From contig JANXZN010000371.1 of the NCBI GenBank assembly GCA_025355545.1, positions 1 through 41,015 on the forward strand: a DNA stretch of 41,015 bases, read 5' to 3'. Position numbers and translations under genes: made by a program. Position 1 is the stretch's first letter. Every line of letters starts with the position of its first letter. The notes beneath the pieces are model-generated. The model worked only from the letters and a program-made list of their open reading frames with translations. It was not told the origin of the DNA and ran no database searches. This stretch comes from Rhizobacter sp. Lineage in GTDB: Bacteria > Pseudomonadota > Gammaproteobacteria > Burkholderiales > Burkholderiaceae_C. Positions 1 through 8,367 of the stretch are shown here, piece after piece.

Positions 1-60
1 CCGGCCATCGCGCGGCCGCAGCGGCACAGGGGGTTGAACCATGAGTACATGGCCCAACCG

Positions 61-80
61 AGGGGCCTCCGGCGGCCCCT
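61..80. repeat. Inverted repeat (7-bp arms)
   Basis: AGGGGCC and GGCCCCT flank a 6-nt loop. The hairpin is strong and GC-rich, but no T-run follows, so it is at best a factor-assisted terminator for a gene lying left of the window. Confidence 0.45.
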
Positions 81-128
81 GCGGGGGGCTGGTAGAAAGG
101 AAGCCCAAACAGCCAAACAGCCGAGTTC

Positions 129-149
129 GTCAGACCCCGCCAGTCTGAC
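129..149. repeat. Inverted repeat (7-bp arms)
   Basis: GTCAGAC and GTCTGAC are perfect inverted copies around a 7-nt spacer. It could be a hairpin or an operator. No neighbouring gene is close enough to decide. Confidence 0.45.
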
Positions 150-218
150 TCACACCAACCGGCCTCCTCAAAAACCGGGGCAGTTCAGACAGCACAAACG
201 ATTCGAGATGCGTACGAC

Positions 219-479
219 TTGCGGTCGCGAGCAATCCATTCCGGTCGGTTTGACGCCGAAGGGTCAAAGAAGGCGTGGCTTGATCCGGTCATCGTGCGCA
301 AGGCAATTGAAGATGGCCGGCGCTTAGTTGGCCGATCGTTGGTAAAGATCATTCAGGACGGTGAACCGAACTGGGACGAGCTGTACATTGAGGACTCGCA
401 AGCACCGAAGGTTGGGGGTGGCGCCATGCGGCTGGCCGACACGAGCATCGGACCGCCGTTCTCTGAAGCTGATATTTGA
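219..479 (+). CDS. Possible small hypothetical protein or gene remnant (86 aa)
   Basis: An open frame starts at a TTG with no clear ribosome-binding site and ends just before the RimK-like gene. I do not recognise the product. Its codon third positions are much less G/C-rich than those of every confident gene in the window, which suggests either non-coding DNA or a fragment of foreign origin. The sequence is polar with no signal peptide or membrane segment. Treat it as a weak call. Confidence 0.2.
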   Translation: MRSRAIHSGRFDAEGSKKAWLDPVIVRKAIEDGRRLVGRSLVKIIQDGEPNWDELYIEDSQAPKVGGGAMRLADTSIGPPFSEADI

Positions 480-482
480 TTG

Positions 483-1403
483 ATGAAGATCGCCCTCTTC
501 ACCGATGAAACCGGCTGGCACACCCGCCAGTTGCAGGCCGCCTTGCGCGCGCGCGGCGCGGAGGGGCGGTGCATCGACCTGGCCGATTGCCGCATCGACA
601 CCACCGCGGCGTGGCACGGCCTGGTGATCCCCGGCTTCGGCCGCGAGCTGCCCGATGCCGCGCTGGTACGCGGCATCGCCGGCGGCAGCTTCGAGCAGGT
701 CACGAAGCGGCTCGGCGTGCTGCACGCGCTGCGCGAACTCGGCGTGCCGGTCTACAACGACGCCCGCGCGATCGAACGCAGCGTCGACAAGTCGATGACT
801 AGCCTGCTGCTGCACGCCGCGGGCATCCCGACCCCGCCGACCTGGGCGACCGAATCGCTGGCCGAAGCCCGGCGCATCGCGATGCGCGAGGGCGCGGCCG
901 GCCACGCTTTGGTGCTCAAGCCCCTGTTCGGCTCGCAGGGCAAGGGGTTGCAACTCGTCGGCGACGTCGCGGGGGCGCACCACCCGGTTCCCGAACTCGG
1001 CCCGGTATACGGTTCACTCGCCTACCTGCAGCGCTTCGTGCCGGCCGCCACCGACCCCGGCTTCGACTGGCGTGTGCTCGTCGTCGGCGCGCGCGCCGTC
1101 ACGGCGATGCGGCGGGTCAGTGCCGGATGGATCCACAACGTCGCGCAGGGGGCGCGTTGCGAGCCGGCCGAACTGACCCCGGCGCTGGCGGCGCTGGCGA
1201 AGCGTGCCGCGGCAGCGCTGGCGATGGACTACGCCGGGGTCGACATGATCCCGTGCGCCAGCGGCACCCAGGTGCTCGAGCTCAACGGCGTCGCCGCGTG
1301 GCGAGGTCTGCAGCGCGTGACCGGCTTCAACATCGCACGGGCCATCGTCGACGATCTGCTCGATCGCAAGCTCGCCGCGGCGCGCGCGGGGCTGCGCGCG
1401 TGA
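483..1403 (+). CDS. RimK-like ATP-grasp ligase, H4MPT/methylofuran cluster
   Basis: This 306-residue protein resembles ATP-grasp enzymes of the RimK type, which form amide bonds between a carboxylate and an amine, often glutamate, using ATP. Visible signs are the [15 protein letters not shown] glycine-rich ATP-binding loop near residues 140-155 and the late YAGVDMIP...VLELNG metal/ATP segment near residues 240-265. RimK homologues recur in bacterial H4MPT gene clusters. Because methylofuran is reported to carry a polyglutamate tail, a role in adding glutamates to that cofactor or to the H4MPT side chain is a reasonable inference, not shown here. I chose the ATG at 483 over the TTG at 480; neither has an obvious ribosome-binding site. 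The stop overlaps the next start by 4 nt (GTGA), so the two are translationally coupled. Confidence 0.8.
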   Translation: MKIALFTDETGWHTRQLQAALRARGAEGRCIDLADCRIDTTAAWHGLVIPGFGRELPDAALVRGIAGGSFEQVTKRLGVLHALRELGVPVYNDARAIERSVDKSMTSLLLHAAGIPTPPTWATESLAEARRIAMREGAAGHALVLKPLFGSQGKGLQLVGDVAGAHHPVPELGPVYGSLAYLQRFVPAATDPGFDWRVLVVGARAVTAMRRVSAGWIHNVAQGARCEPAELTPALAALAKRAAAALAMDYAGVDMIPCASGTQVLELNGVAAWRGLQRVTGFNIARAIVDDLLDRKLAAARAGLRA

Positions 1404-2317
1404 AGCCCGGGCCGAGTGCCGCACAACGCTCGGCGGTCGAGCGGGCGCGGGCCAGTTACCTCGACGCCTGCGAACTCGATGTCGCGGTGCGCAAACCCGG
1501 CAACGTGAGCCGCGCGTCGGCCGGCCATGGCATGCAGGCGGCGCTGTTCAGTGCCAGCGCGCGCGCGTCGGTCGGGCCGATGTTCCGGCCCGGCGCGCGC
1601 GTCGGCGATCGCATCGAAGCCGCCGTCGCCGCAACCTGGGACGTGGCCGGATGCAACACCAACCTCGGCATCGTGCTGTTGTGTGCGCCCATCGCGCGCG
1701 CCATCGAACTGCATCCGCAGGCCGATGCCCCGGTCAGGTTGCGCGCCGCGATCGAAGCCGTGCTGGCCGACCTCGATGTCGACGATGCGCGCGCCGCCTA
1801 TCGCGCCATCGCCCAGGCCCGGCCGGGCGGACTGGGCTCGGCGCCCGCCGAGGACGTGCGCGGCGCGCCGAGCATCGACCTGCGCGCGGCGATGGCGCTG
1901 GCCGCCGAGCGCGACAGCATCGCGCGGCAATATCGCGACGGGTATGCCGATCTGTTCGAGTTCGACCAGCCGCCGCTGGCGGCGGCCTTGTCCGGCATGA
2001 CCAGGGAGGAGGGAGGCGCCTTGGCCGCTGGCGTCACCGATGCTGCGCAGAGGACATATCTCTGGTTTCTGACCCGTCGGCCCGATTCACACATTGTTCG
2101 GAAACACGGCGCTGCGCTGGCACACAGTGTCATGCGCTCGGCGCAGCCCTGGCGGGCCCGGGCCCTGGCCGGCGAGCACCTGGACGCAGACCCCGACTTC
2201 GTGGCCTGGGATCTCGAACTAAAGTCAGCCGGCGTGAACCCGGGGACCAGCGCCGATTTCACCGTGGCCGCGCTGTTCATCGCGGGCCTCGTCGCACCGA
2301 GCCTCGTGCTGCGCTGA
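1400..2317 (+). CDS. CitG-like triphosphoribosyl-dephospho-CoA synthase family protein
   Basis: The 305-residue product matches the CitG/MdcB family in pattern: the [14 protein letters not shown] segment near residues 35-48, [15 protein letters not shown] near residues 78-92, and a C-terminal [14 protein letters not shown] segment. Classical CitG joins ATP and dephospho-CoA to make the citrate lyase prosthetic-group precursor, but no citrate or malonate lyase genes lie nearby. A homologue of this family is a standing member of bacterial H4MPT clusters, where its substrate is unassigned. I infer a ribose-phosphate or nucleotide transfer step in cofactor assembly. It starts at a GTG inside the previous stop, giving a GTGA overlap. 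No frameshift or missing motif is seen. Confidence 0.8.
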   Translation: MKPGPSAAQRSAVERARASYLDACELDVAVRKPGNVSRASAGHGMQAALFSASARASVGPMFRPGARVGDRIEAAVAATWDVAGCNTNLGIVLLCAPIARAIELHPQADAPVRLRAAIEAVLADLDVDDARAAYRAIAQARPGGLGSAPAEDVRGAPSIDLRAAMALAAERDSIARQYRDGYADLFEFDQPPLAAALSGMTREEGGALAAGVTDAAQRTYLWFLTRRPDSHIVRKHGAALAHSVMRSAQPWRARALAGEHLDADPDFVAWDLELKSAGVNPGTSADFTVAALFIAGLVAPSLVLR

Positions 2318-2445
2318 GTGCGCCGCACTTCACGGGTCCCAAACCCCCGGCGGATGGCACGGATCGTGATACGCACTGGGTCGCGCTGGTTGATCTGGCC
2401 AGTGTCGTGAAGACCCTCAAGAACCGAACACAGGAGATGAAAGAC
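2318..2445 (+). promoter_or_regulatory. Leader region upstream of fae
   Basis: This gap separates fae from the CitG-like gene and should carry its own promoter, because Fae is normally abundant. A TGGCACG hexamer-plus at 2355-2361 looks like a sigma-54 -24 element, but the -12 half is GTGAT rather than TTGCW, so I do not call a promoter. CAGGAG at 2431-2436 is a good ribosome-binding site for the ATG at 2446. Confidence 0.35.
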
Positions 2446-2958
2446 ATGGCAAAAATTGATCGCATGCTGGTCGGCGAATCGCTCGTCGGAGACGGCAACG
2501 AAGTGGCTCACATCGACCTGATCATCGGGCCGCGCGGCAGCCCGGTGGAGTCGGCCTTTGCCCACGCCTTGACCAACAACAAGGACGGCTTCACCTCGCT
2601 GTTGGCGGTGGTGGCGCCGAATCTGTTGACCAAGCCGGCGACGGTGATGTTCAACAAGGTCACCATCAAGGGCGCGAAGCAGGCGGTGCAGATGTTCGGC
2701 CCGGCGCAACGCGCCGTCGCGATGGCGGTAGCCGATTCGGTCGAGGACGGCACGATTCCGGCAGACGAGGCCGACAACCTGTTCCTCTGCGTCGGCGTGT
2801 TCATCCACTGGCTCGCCGAAGACGACAAGAAGATCCAGGACTTCAACTACAAGGCGGTGCGCGAGTCGATCCAGCGCGCGGTGGCGGGCTCACCCACGGC
2901 CGCCGAGGTGGTGGCCAAGAAGGGCACGTCCGCGCACCCGTTCGCCGCACACCTCTGA
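2446..2958 (+). CDS. fae: Formaldehyde-activating enzyme (Fae)
   Basis: Fae condenses formaldehyde with H4MPT to methylene-H4MPT in the cytoplasm, the entry step of the H4MPT oxidation pathway. The 170-residue product has the usual family length and the conserved [18 protein letters not shown] motif, whose His is the proposed catalytic residue, followed by [12 protein letters not shown] and [19 protein letters not shown] use the ATG at 2446, nine bases after CAGGAG; an in-frame ATG at 2437 would sit directly on that site. It is transcribed toward the convergent folB-like gene. A second, divergent Fae lies at 17433. All expected residues are present, so this copy should be the working enzyme. 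Confidence 0.97.
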   Translation: MAKIDRMLVGESLVGDGNEVAHIDLIIGPRGSPVESAFAHALTNNKDGFTSLLAVVAPNLLTKPATVMFNKVTIKGAKQAVQMFGPAQRAVAMAVADSVEDGTIPADEADNLFLCVGVFIHWLAEDDKKIQDFNYKAVRESIQRAVAGSPTAAEVVAKKGTSAHPFAAHL

Positions 2959-3045
2959 CGGAAGGCCGCAGGGGCCGGCAACGGCTCGCATGCGGCAGCG
3001 CCACAGCGACGGCCGCTCCCGATGCCGTTGTCGATGTGGAAGCGC

Positions 3046-3543
3046 TCAACGTTTGCCGGGGAGCATCCCGCTGGCCAGTAGCTGGATCACGGCGGCGCTG
3101 TGCCCGGGTCGGGCCGGTTCGGGCTCGGGTGCCAGCCGTTCGATCTGCACACCGACGGCGCTGACGTCGTCGAACTTGCGCGGCTTGACGACCCTGACGC
3201 GGACCCAGCGCGCGCCGAACTCGCCGATCAGGATCTCGGCGATGCTCTCGGCAAAGGCCTCGAGCAGCGTGAGCCGGTGCTCGACGAGCAGGCGCCGCAG
3301 TCGCTCGGTGACGACACCGTAATCGATTGTGTCGGCGATGCGATCGGTGTCGCAGGCCCGGGCGTGCGGCAGGCCCGCGTGCACGTCGATCACGAGTGGC
3401 TGCGGACGATGCAGTTCGGAGTCGTGGATGCCGATGACGGTGTCGCCGACGAAGCCTTCGATGAAGATCATGTCCATGGCCTGGGGCGCGGCGGCGGGGG
3501 CCATCGGAACCCGCAGCGTGGGCAAGGTGTAACGAATGGTCAT
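3046..3543 (-). CDS. folB: FolB-like dihydroneopterin aldolase
   Basis: The protein (165 aa) has a FolB-type fold signature: FIEGFVGDTVIGIHDSELHRPQPLVIDV near residues 27-55, a DTIDYGVVTERL segment near 72-83, and ALLEAFAESIA-like helix near 93-102 with the conserved Glu. FolB cleaves 7,8-dihydroneopterin to 6-hydroxymethyl-dihydropterin and glycolaldehyde, a step shared by folate and methanopterin synthesis. The location next to fae and other H4MPT genes argues that it feeds the pterin part of H4MPT; a housekeeping folB may exist elsewhere. The extra ~25 residues before the aldolase core are low-complexity, so an internal Met could be the real start. A well-formed sigma-54 promoter lies about 57-73 bases upstream, so it is probably controlled together with the neighbouring activator gene. 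Confidence 0.85.
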   Translation of the reverse strand: MTIRYTLPTLRVPMAPAAAPQAMDMIFIEGFVGDTVIGIHDSELHRPQPLVIDVHAGLPHARACDTDRIADTIDYGVVTERLRRLLVEHRLTLLEAFAESIAEILIGEFGARWVRVRVVKPRKFDDVSAVGVQIERLAPEPEPARPGHSAAVIQLLASGMLPGKR

Positions 3544-3599
3544 GTGATGGGCGCTGCGAAGCGTTCAGTTGCCGCGAACCGGCGGCTGCTGCGCAAAAA

Positions 3600-3616
3600 T
3601 GCAAGCGGCATGCCAA
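3600..3616 (-). promoter_or_regulatory. Sigma-54 (-24/-12) promoter for folB
   Basis: Read on the minus strand the site is TTGGCATGCCGCTTGCA. Against the consensus YTGGCACGRNNNTTGCW it keeps the GG and GC pairs at the right 10-bp spacing and the full TTGCA box, with one change in the -24 box. The predicted start of transcription is near 3589, giving a leader of about 46 nt before the folB ATG. It lies in the divergent gap shared with the sigma-54 activator gene. Confidence 0.6.
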
Positions 3617-3734
3617 TATTCGGGCCCTGCATTCGGCGCTTGGGCAACTCGTGTTTCGCCGGTTGTGTCGCACCCGCAGTTGGATGAAGATCAGGCCCCA
3701 GAGCCTTGACGGCCTCGAATACCTGGAGACATCG

Positions 3735-5753
3735 ATGGGAATGCTGTTGCGCGAAACCGATCGTCACGCCGAACGCATCATGGTGATGGTGCAGAGCGGC
3801 GCCCACGAGCAAGGCAACGATGCGATCACGCGCTCGTGGAGCCGATGCCTGAACGAGTACCGGCTCCACCCCGACCAACCGCGCAAGCCGGCGATCATCG
3901 AGACCGCCGCACTCGAGAGCCGCCGCGCGCGCAAGGCCGACGTGATCGACTGCGCCCGCTACGAGATGACGACCCTGTACCAGCAGCTCGCCGACGCCGA
4001 CTCGGCGGTCGTGCTGACGGACACCGACGGCGTCATCATCCACATGGTGTCGTCGCCCGCCTTCGCCGCCGAGGTCGCGCCGCTCGGCCTGCGCGCCGGG
4101 GGAATGTGGAGCGAGGCCGAGGCCGGCACCAACGGCATGGGCACCTGCATCGCCGCGGCGGCGCCGGTGGCGATACGCCGCGAGGACCATTTTTTCGCGC
4201 AGTTCTCGCAACTCACCTGCTCGGCCGTGCCGGTCTACGACCCATCCGGAGAGATCGCCGCGGTGCTCGACGTGTCGAGCCGATCGAAGCAGATGCAGCA
4301 ACACCTGCTGGTGCTGTTGGGCATGACGGCGCGCATGATCGAGAACCGCCTGATCGACCAGCGCTTCCGCGACGCGCACCCTTTGCATTTCCACAGCCGC
4401 CCGGAGTTCGTCTACACACTGCACGAAGGCAAGCTCGCGGTCGGCGACGACGGCTGCATCCTGGCGGCGAACCGCAGCGCGCTGTTCCAGCTTGGCCTGC
4501 AGACGATGGACGAGATCCGTTCGCGCCGGATCGAGGACCTGTTCCAGACATCGCTCGAAGACATGCTGCAACGCAGCATGTCTTCGTCGTTTCACCCGGT
4601 CGTGACGTACCGCGCGAACGCGGCGTTGCGCTTCTTTGCGGTTGCACGCCGTCCGGCGTCGAGTGCGATCGCGACGGCACATCCGATATCCGCCGCCGCG
4701 CCGGGCAGCCCGGTCCTGCTGGCGGCCGCGAAGGCGCTGGCCCGACCGGCTGCGTCGCGGCCGGTGTCGCACAGCAGCGCGACATTCAAGGATCCGCGCC
4801 TGCTGGCCCATCTCGAAACCGCGCGTCGCGTGATCGCGCGCCAGACACCGGTGCTGCTGTGGGGCGAAACCGGCTCGGGCAAGGAGGTCTTCGCCCGCGC
4901 GACGCACGACGCGAGCCCGCACGCCCACGGCGCATTCGTCGCGGTCAACTGCGCCAGCCTGCCCGAGACACTGATCGAATCCGAACTGTTCGGCTACCGG
5001 GCTGGAGCGTTCACAGGCGCGCAGCGGTCCGGTCGACGCGGCAAGATCCTTCAAGCCGACGGTGGCACGCTGTTCCTCGACGAGATCGCCGACATGCCGC
5101 TCGACCTGCAGGCACGCCTGCTGCGCGTGCTCGACGAACGCCAGGTCACGCCGCTGGGCACCGAAGACACCCACCCGGTGGACTTCCAGCTGATCAGCGG
5201 CAGCCATCAGAACCTGCCGGCGCTGGTGCGGGAAGGGCGCTTCCGCGAAGATCTGTACTACCGGTTGGCCGGCATCGAGCTGGACCTTCCGTCGCTGCGC
5301 GAACGCAGCGACAAGCGCGAGCTGATCCACGATGTCCTGAAGACCGAGGCCGGCAGCGAGGGCAGCCTGAGCGCCGACGCCGAGCGCCTCTTGATGGACT
5401 ACCCGTGGCCCGGCAACATCCGCCAGTTGCGCCATGTGTTGCGCAGCGCCGCGGCGCTCGCCGACGGGTGCCCCATCACGCGCGAGCACCTGCCGGCGCT
5501 GATCCTGCATCCGGCGTTGCTGCAGGCGCAGGTGCCGGTCGCCGTGTCCGACCCGTCGCCTGCGGTCGACGAAGGGGCACCGAGGCCCGTCAAACTCAAC
5601 CCGATCCAGGCCAACGAGCGGCAGGTGTTGCTGCAGATGCTGGAGCAGCACCGCTGGAACGTAAGCAATGTCGCCAAGGCGCTCGATGTCAGCCGCAACA
5701 CCCTCTACCGCAAACTTCACAAGCTCCGGATCGAGGTCTCGCACCCCGAGTGA
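3735..5753 (+). CDS. Sigma-54-dependent activator, AcoR type (GAF-AAA+-Fis HTH)
   Basis: This 672-residue enhancer-binding protein has an N-terminal signal-sensing part with a GAF-like domain (about residues 55-190, with GMWSEAEAGTNGMGT), a linker region, the AAA+ core and a C-terminal Fis-type helix-turn-helix (NVSNVAKALDVSRNTLYRKL, about 640-668). The core shows Walker A GETGSGKE (~377), the GAFTGA sigma-54 contact loop (~423) and GTLFLDEI Walker B (~445), so it should be able to activate. The layout is that of AcoR-like acetoin/alcohol regulators. Its ligand is unknown; position inside the H4MPT gene set suggests a C1-related signal. I prefer the ATG at 3735, preceded by CTGGAGAC, over upstream ATGs at 3651 and 3684. 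The end overlaps the flavoprotein gene by 68 nt. Confidence 0.9.
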   Translation: MGMLLRETDRHAERIMVMVQSGAHEQGNDAITRSWSRCLNEYRLHPDQPRKPAIIETAALESRRARKADVIDCARYEMTTLYQQLADADSAVVLTDTDGVIIHMVSSPAFAAEVAPLGLRAGGMWSEAEAGTNGMGTCIAAAAPVAIRREDHFFAQFSQLTCSAVPVYDPSGEIAAVLDVSSRSKQMQQHLLVLLGMTARMIENRLIDQRFRDAHPLHFHSRPEFVYTLHEGKLAVGDDGCILAANRSALFQLGLQTMDEIRSRRIEDLFQTSLEDMLQRSMSSSFHPVVTYRANAALRFFAVARRPASSAIATAHPISAAAPGSPVLLAAAKALARPAASRPVSHSSATFKDPRLLAHLETARRVIARQTPVLLWGETGSGKEVFARATHDASPHAHGAFVAVNCASLPETLIESELFGYRAGAFTGAQRSGRRGKILQADGGTLFLDEIADMPLDLQARLLRVLDERQVTPLGTEDTHPVDFQLISGSHQNLPALVREGRFREDLYYRLAGIELDLPSLRERSDKRELIHDVLKTEAGSEGSLSADAERLLMDYPWPGNIRQLRHVLRSAAALADGCPITREHLPALILHPALLQAQVPVAVSDPSPAVDEGAPRPVKLNPIQANERQVLLQMLEQHRWNVSNVAKALDVSRNTLYRKLHKLRIEVSHPE

Positions 5754-6351
5754 CCCCGTCGCGACGCCGGTCGGGCGCGCGGTCGGCGCGCCGTCGCGCC
5801 CGCGCTTCGCCTGGTGCATCACCGGCTCCGGGCATTTTCTCGAAGAGTCGCTCGCACTCGCGGCGCGCTTGCCCGAGGTCGATCTGTTCCTGTCGGCCGC
5901 TGCCGAGGAGGTGCTGCCGATCTACAAGATCGGCATCGACGAGTTGCGGCCCGGTTTCAGGATATTCCGCGACAAGACCGCGAGCGCCGTGCCCGTGGGC
6001 ACGCTGTACGAGGACGTCTATCACACGGTGGTCGTCGCGCCCGCGACCAGCAACACCGTGGCCAAGTGCGCATTCGGCATCAGCGACTCGCTGCCGACCA
6101 ACATGTTCGCGCAGGCCGGCAAGCTCGGCATTCCGGGCATCGTGTTTGCATGCGACACCGAGCCGGTGGTGGTGACGAAGTCGCCGCACGACTGGGTCAC
6201 GCTGCGGCCGCGGCGCCTCGAACTCGACAATGTCGAGCGGCTGCGCAGCATCGATTTCTGCCGCGTCGTGGCCTCGCCCGCCGAACTCGAAGCGGCACTC
6301 GACACGCGCCTGAACGAACTCTCGCTCGCATGGAACACATCGTCTTCCTGA
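5686..6351 (+). CDS. Flavoprotein, dihydromethanopterin reductase DmrB-like
   Basis: The product resembles the archaeal-type flavoprotein family that includes DmrB, which uses FMN to reduce dihydromethanopterin to H4MPT, the last step of cofactor synthesis. Supporting segments are AWCITGSGHFLEESL near residue 42, VVVAPATSNTVAKCAFGISDSLPTN in the middle (a phosphopantothenoylcysteine-decarboxylase-like flavin fold), and the KSPHDWVTLRPRRLELDNVE tail. No ATG, GTG or TTG lies between the upstream stop and the conserved core. The nearest usable start is the ATG at 5686 behind CCAAGG, giving 221 aa and an unusual 68-nt overlap with the activator gene. An alternative start is 5668. The assignment to DmrB rather than another member of the family is an inference from context. 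Confidence 0.75.
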   Translation: MSAATPSTANFTSSGSRSRTPSDPVATPVGRAVGAPSRPRFAWCITGSGHFLEESLALAARLPEVDLFLSAAAEEVLPIYKIGIDELRPGFRIFRDKTASAVPVGTLYEDVYHTVVVAPATSNTVAKCAFGISDSLPTNMFAQAGKLGIPGIVFACDTEPVVVTKSPHDWVTLRPRRLELDNVERLRSIDFCRVVASPAELEAALDTRLNELSLAWNTSSS

Positions 6352-7769
6352 CCGGACGCCTCGCCGAGGCCAGCCTCGCGCGCGTTCTGGGCGGGATAGC
6401 CGCGGCGCCGTTCAGCTGGGAGGTGCGCGAGATCGGCCTGCAGGTCGCCGCGCTGATGACGGCCGAGATGATCCAGCGCCGCGTCGCCGCGCCGGTGCAG
6501 GCCGATCGCATCATCGTGCCGGGGCGCTGCCGCGGCGATCTGGAAGGGCTGACGCGCCACTACGGCATCCCGGTCGAGCGCGGCCCCGAGGAACTGAAGG
6601 ACCTGCCGCGCTACTTCAATCGCGCCGCCGAGCCGATCGACCTGAACGAGTACGAGACCGCGATCTTTGCCGAGATCGTCGACGCGCCGCAGCTCACGGT
6701 GGCGCAGATCGTCGAGCGCGCCGGGGCTCTGGCCGCCGACGGCGCCGACGTCATCGACCTCGGCTGCCTGCCCGAGACGCGCTTCGACCACCTCGCCGAG
6801 AGCGTGCAGGCGCTGAAGGCGGCGGGCTTCGCGGTGAGCGTCGATTCGATCGATCCCGACGAGTTGCTGCGCGGCGGGCGTGCCGGCGCCGATTACCTGC
6901 TGAGCCTGAACCTAGACACGCTGTGGGTCGCCGACGAAGTCGCGGCCACGCCGGTGCTGATCCCGCGCGTGCCGGCCGACGAGGCTTCGCTGTACGAGGC
7001 GGTCGAGCAGATGCAGCGGCGCGGCCGGCCGTTCCTGGCCGACTCCATCCTGGACCCGATCCCGTTCGGGCTGACCGCGTCGATCGTGCGCTACCACCGG
7101 CTGCGCGAGCGTTTCCCCGACGCGCCCATCATGTTGGGCGTGGGCAACCTGACCGAGCTGACCGAGGCCGACACCAGCGGCATCAACGCGCTGTTGTTCG
7201 GCATCGCGGCCGAGTTGAACGTCGCCGCCGTGCTGACCACGCAGGTCAGCGCGCACGCGCGCCGCGCGGTGCGCGAGGCCGATTGGGCGCGCCGCATCAT
7301 GCACGCCGCCGCGCGCCACCAAATGTTGCCCAAGGGCATGAGCGATGCGCTGATGACGGTGCACGCGAAGCACCCGTTTCCCGACACGCCACAGGAAATC
7401 GAACAGGTCGCGGCCCGGGTGCGCGATCCGAACTTCCGCGTCCAGGTCTCGGCGCGCGGCCTGCATGTCTACAACCGCGACGGCCTGCGCGTCGGCCAGG
7501 GTGCGTTCGAACTCTGGCCGCAGCTCGGGCTCGAGCACGACGCGAACCACGCGTTCTACATGGGCGTCGAACTCGCCCATGCCGAGATCGCCTGGCGGCT
7601 GGGCAAGCGCTATGTGCAGGACCAGCCGCTGGACTGGGGCTGCGCGGTCGCGACCGAGGCTGCCGATCTGAACGCCTGGTGCGCGCCCGGCAGCACGATG
7701 ACCGCCGCGAAGACCGGCCGGGCGCGCGCCACGGCCGCGGCGGCTCGAACGGACCCCCGCGATGAATGA
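6330..7769 (+). CDS. Dihydropteroate synthase-related protein (H4MPT cluster, DUF6513-type)
   Basis: A 479-residue protein with an N-terminal domain of about 110 residues followed by a DHPS-like TIM barrel: GADVIDLGC near 140, FAVSVDSIDPDEL near 165, then PILLGVGN-like segment MLGVGNLTEL near 270. The archaeal relatives are classed as DHPS-related proteins found only with methanopterin genes. In methanopterin synthesis the pterin is joined to a ribofuranosyl-aminobenzene compound, and a DHPS-like enzyme is the natural candidate, so I infer that role. The start overlaps the flavoprotein gene by 22 nt and the stop overlaps the DUF447 gene by 8 nt, making this part of a tight operon. A C-terminal Ala-rich tail of about 30 residues looks dispensable. 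Confidence 0.85.
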   Translation: MEHIVFLTGRLAEASLARVLGGIAAAPFSWEVREIGLQVAALMTAEMIQRRVAAPVQADRIIVPGRCRGDLEGLTRHYGIPVERGPEELKDLPRYFNRAAEPIDLNEYETAIFAEIVDAPQLTVAQIVERAGALAADGADVIDLGCLPETRFDHLAESVQALKAAGFAVSVDSIDPDELLRGGRAGADYLLSLNLDTLWVADEVAATPVLIPRVPADEASLYEAVEQMQRRGRPFLADSILDPIPFGLTASIVRYHRLRERFPDAPIMLGVGNLTELTEADTSGINALLFGIAAELNVAAVLTTQVSAHARRAVREADWARRIMHAAARHQMLPKGMSDALMTVHAKHPFPDTPQEIEQVAARVRDPNFRVQVSARGLHVYNRDGLRVGQGAFELWPQLGLEHDANHAFYMGVELAHAEIAWRLGKRYVQDQPLDWGCAVATEAADLNAWCAPGSTMTAAKTGRARATAAAARTDPRDE

Positions 7770-8367
7770 CGTGATCTACGAGACCGTGGTCAGCACGGTC
7801 GCTCCCGACGGCACGCCGCACGTCGCGCCGATGGGCGTGCGCTACCGCGGCGCGGAGGTGATCCTGATGCCGTTCAAGCCCTCGACCACGCTGGCCAACA
7901 TCGCCGCCAGCGGCCACGCGGTGCTGAACATCGTGATCGACACGCGCGTCTTCGCCGGCTCGGTGACGGGCCGCCGCTCCTGGCCGCTGCAGCCGGCCGA
8001 GCGCATCGCCGGCGTGCGGCTGAACTGCGCGCTCAACCACGTCGAGCTGAAGCTGGCCGAACTGCAGGACGATCCGCAGCGCCCGGTGTTGCGCATGGCG
8101 CGCGTGTTCGAGGCGAGCCATGCGCCGTACATCGGCTTCAACCGCGCGCAGGCGGCCGTGATCGAAGCCGCGGTGCTCGTGAGCCGGCTGCACATGCTGC
8201 CCGCGGCCAAGGTGGACGCCGAGATGAACTACCTGCAGATCGCGATCGACAAGACCGCCGGCCCCGAGGAGCGCGAGGCCTGGAGCTGGCTGACCGAGGC
8301 GGTGGCACGGCATCGTGCCGCGGCGCAGCCGTCGACACAGGAATCGGCACAGGAGCAGCGGCCGTGA
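7762..8367 (+). CDS. DUF447 family protein, FMN-binding split-barrel type
   Basis: The 201-residue protein has the DUF447 pattern: an N-terminal ETVVSTVAPDGTPHVAPMGVR strand pair, then MPFKPSTTLANI and a SVTGRRSWPLQPAERI segment. The fold resembles flavin-reductase-like split barrels, so FMN or a related ligand may bind. DUF447 genes occur with methanopterin biosynthesis genes in archaea and methylotrophic bacteria; the reaction is not assigned as far as I can tell. It overlaps the genes on both sides (8 nt before, 4 nt after), which ties it to the DHPS-like and MfnB-like genes. The last 15 residues are Gln/Ser-rich and probably disordered. Confidence 0.8.
   Translation: MNDVIYETVVSTVAPDGTPHVAPMGVRYRGAEVILMPFKPSTTLANIAASGHAVLNIVIDTRVFAGSVTGRRSWPLQPAERIAGVRLNCALNHVELKLAELQDDPQRPVLRMARVFEASHAPYIGFNRAQAAVIEAAVLVSRLHMLPAAKVDAEMNYLQIAIDKTAGPEEREAWSWLTEAVARHRAAAQPSTQESAQEQRP

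Larger units (their letters stand above)
1..218. other. Left-edge stretch with no supported gene
   Basis: I see no convincing gene here. Base composition is visibly more mixed than the GC-rich coding DNA that follows. The stretch contains two short perfect inverted repeats (annotated separately) and several A-rich runs. The track ORF that starts at 34 has no family signature and a low-complexity N-terminus. It could be the 3' flank of an upstream gene or the edge of an old insertion; the sequence does not decide between these. Confidence 0.4.

Noticed and set aside
2355-2370. Possible sigma-54 promoter before fae
   Set aside because: The -24 half is good (TGGCACG), but the -12 half reads GTGAT and lacks the required GC.
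3540-5822. 760-aa open frame on the minus strand
   Set aside because: It is the antisense shadow of the activator gene. The product is Arg/Gln/His-rich with no domain, while the plus strand encodes a complete enhancer-binding protein.
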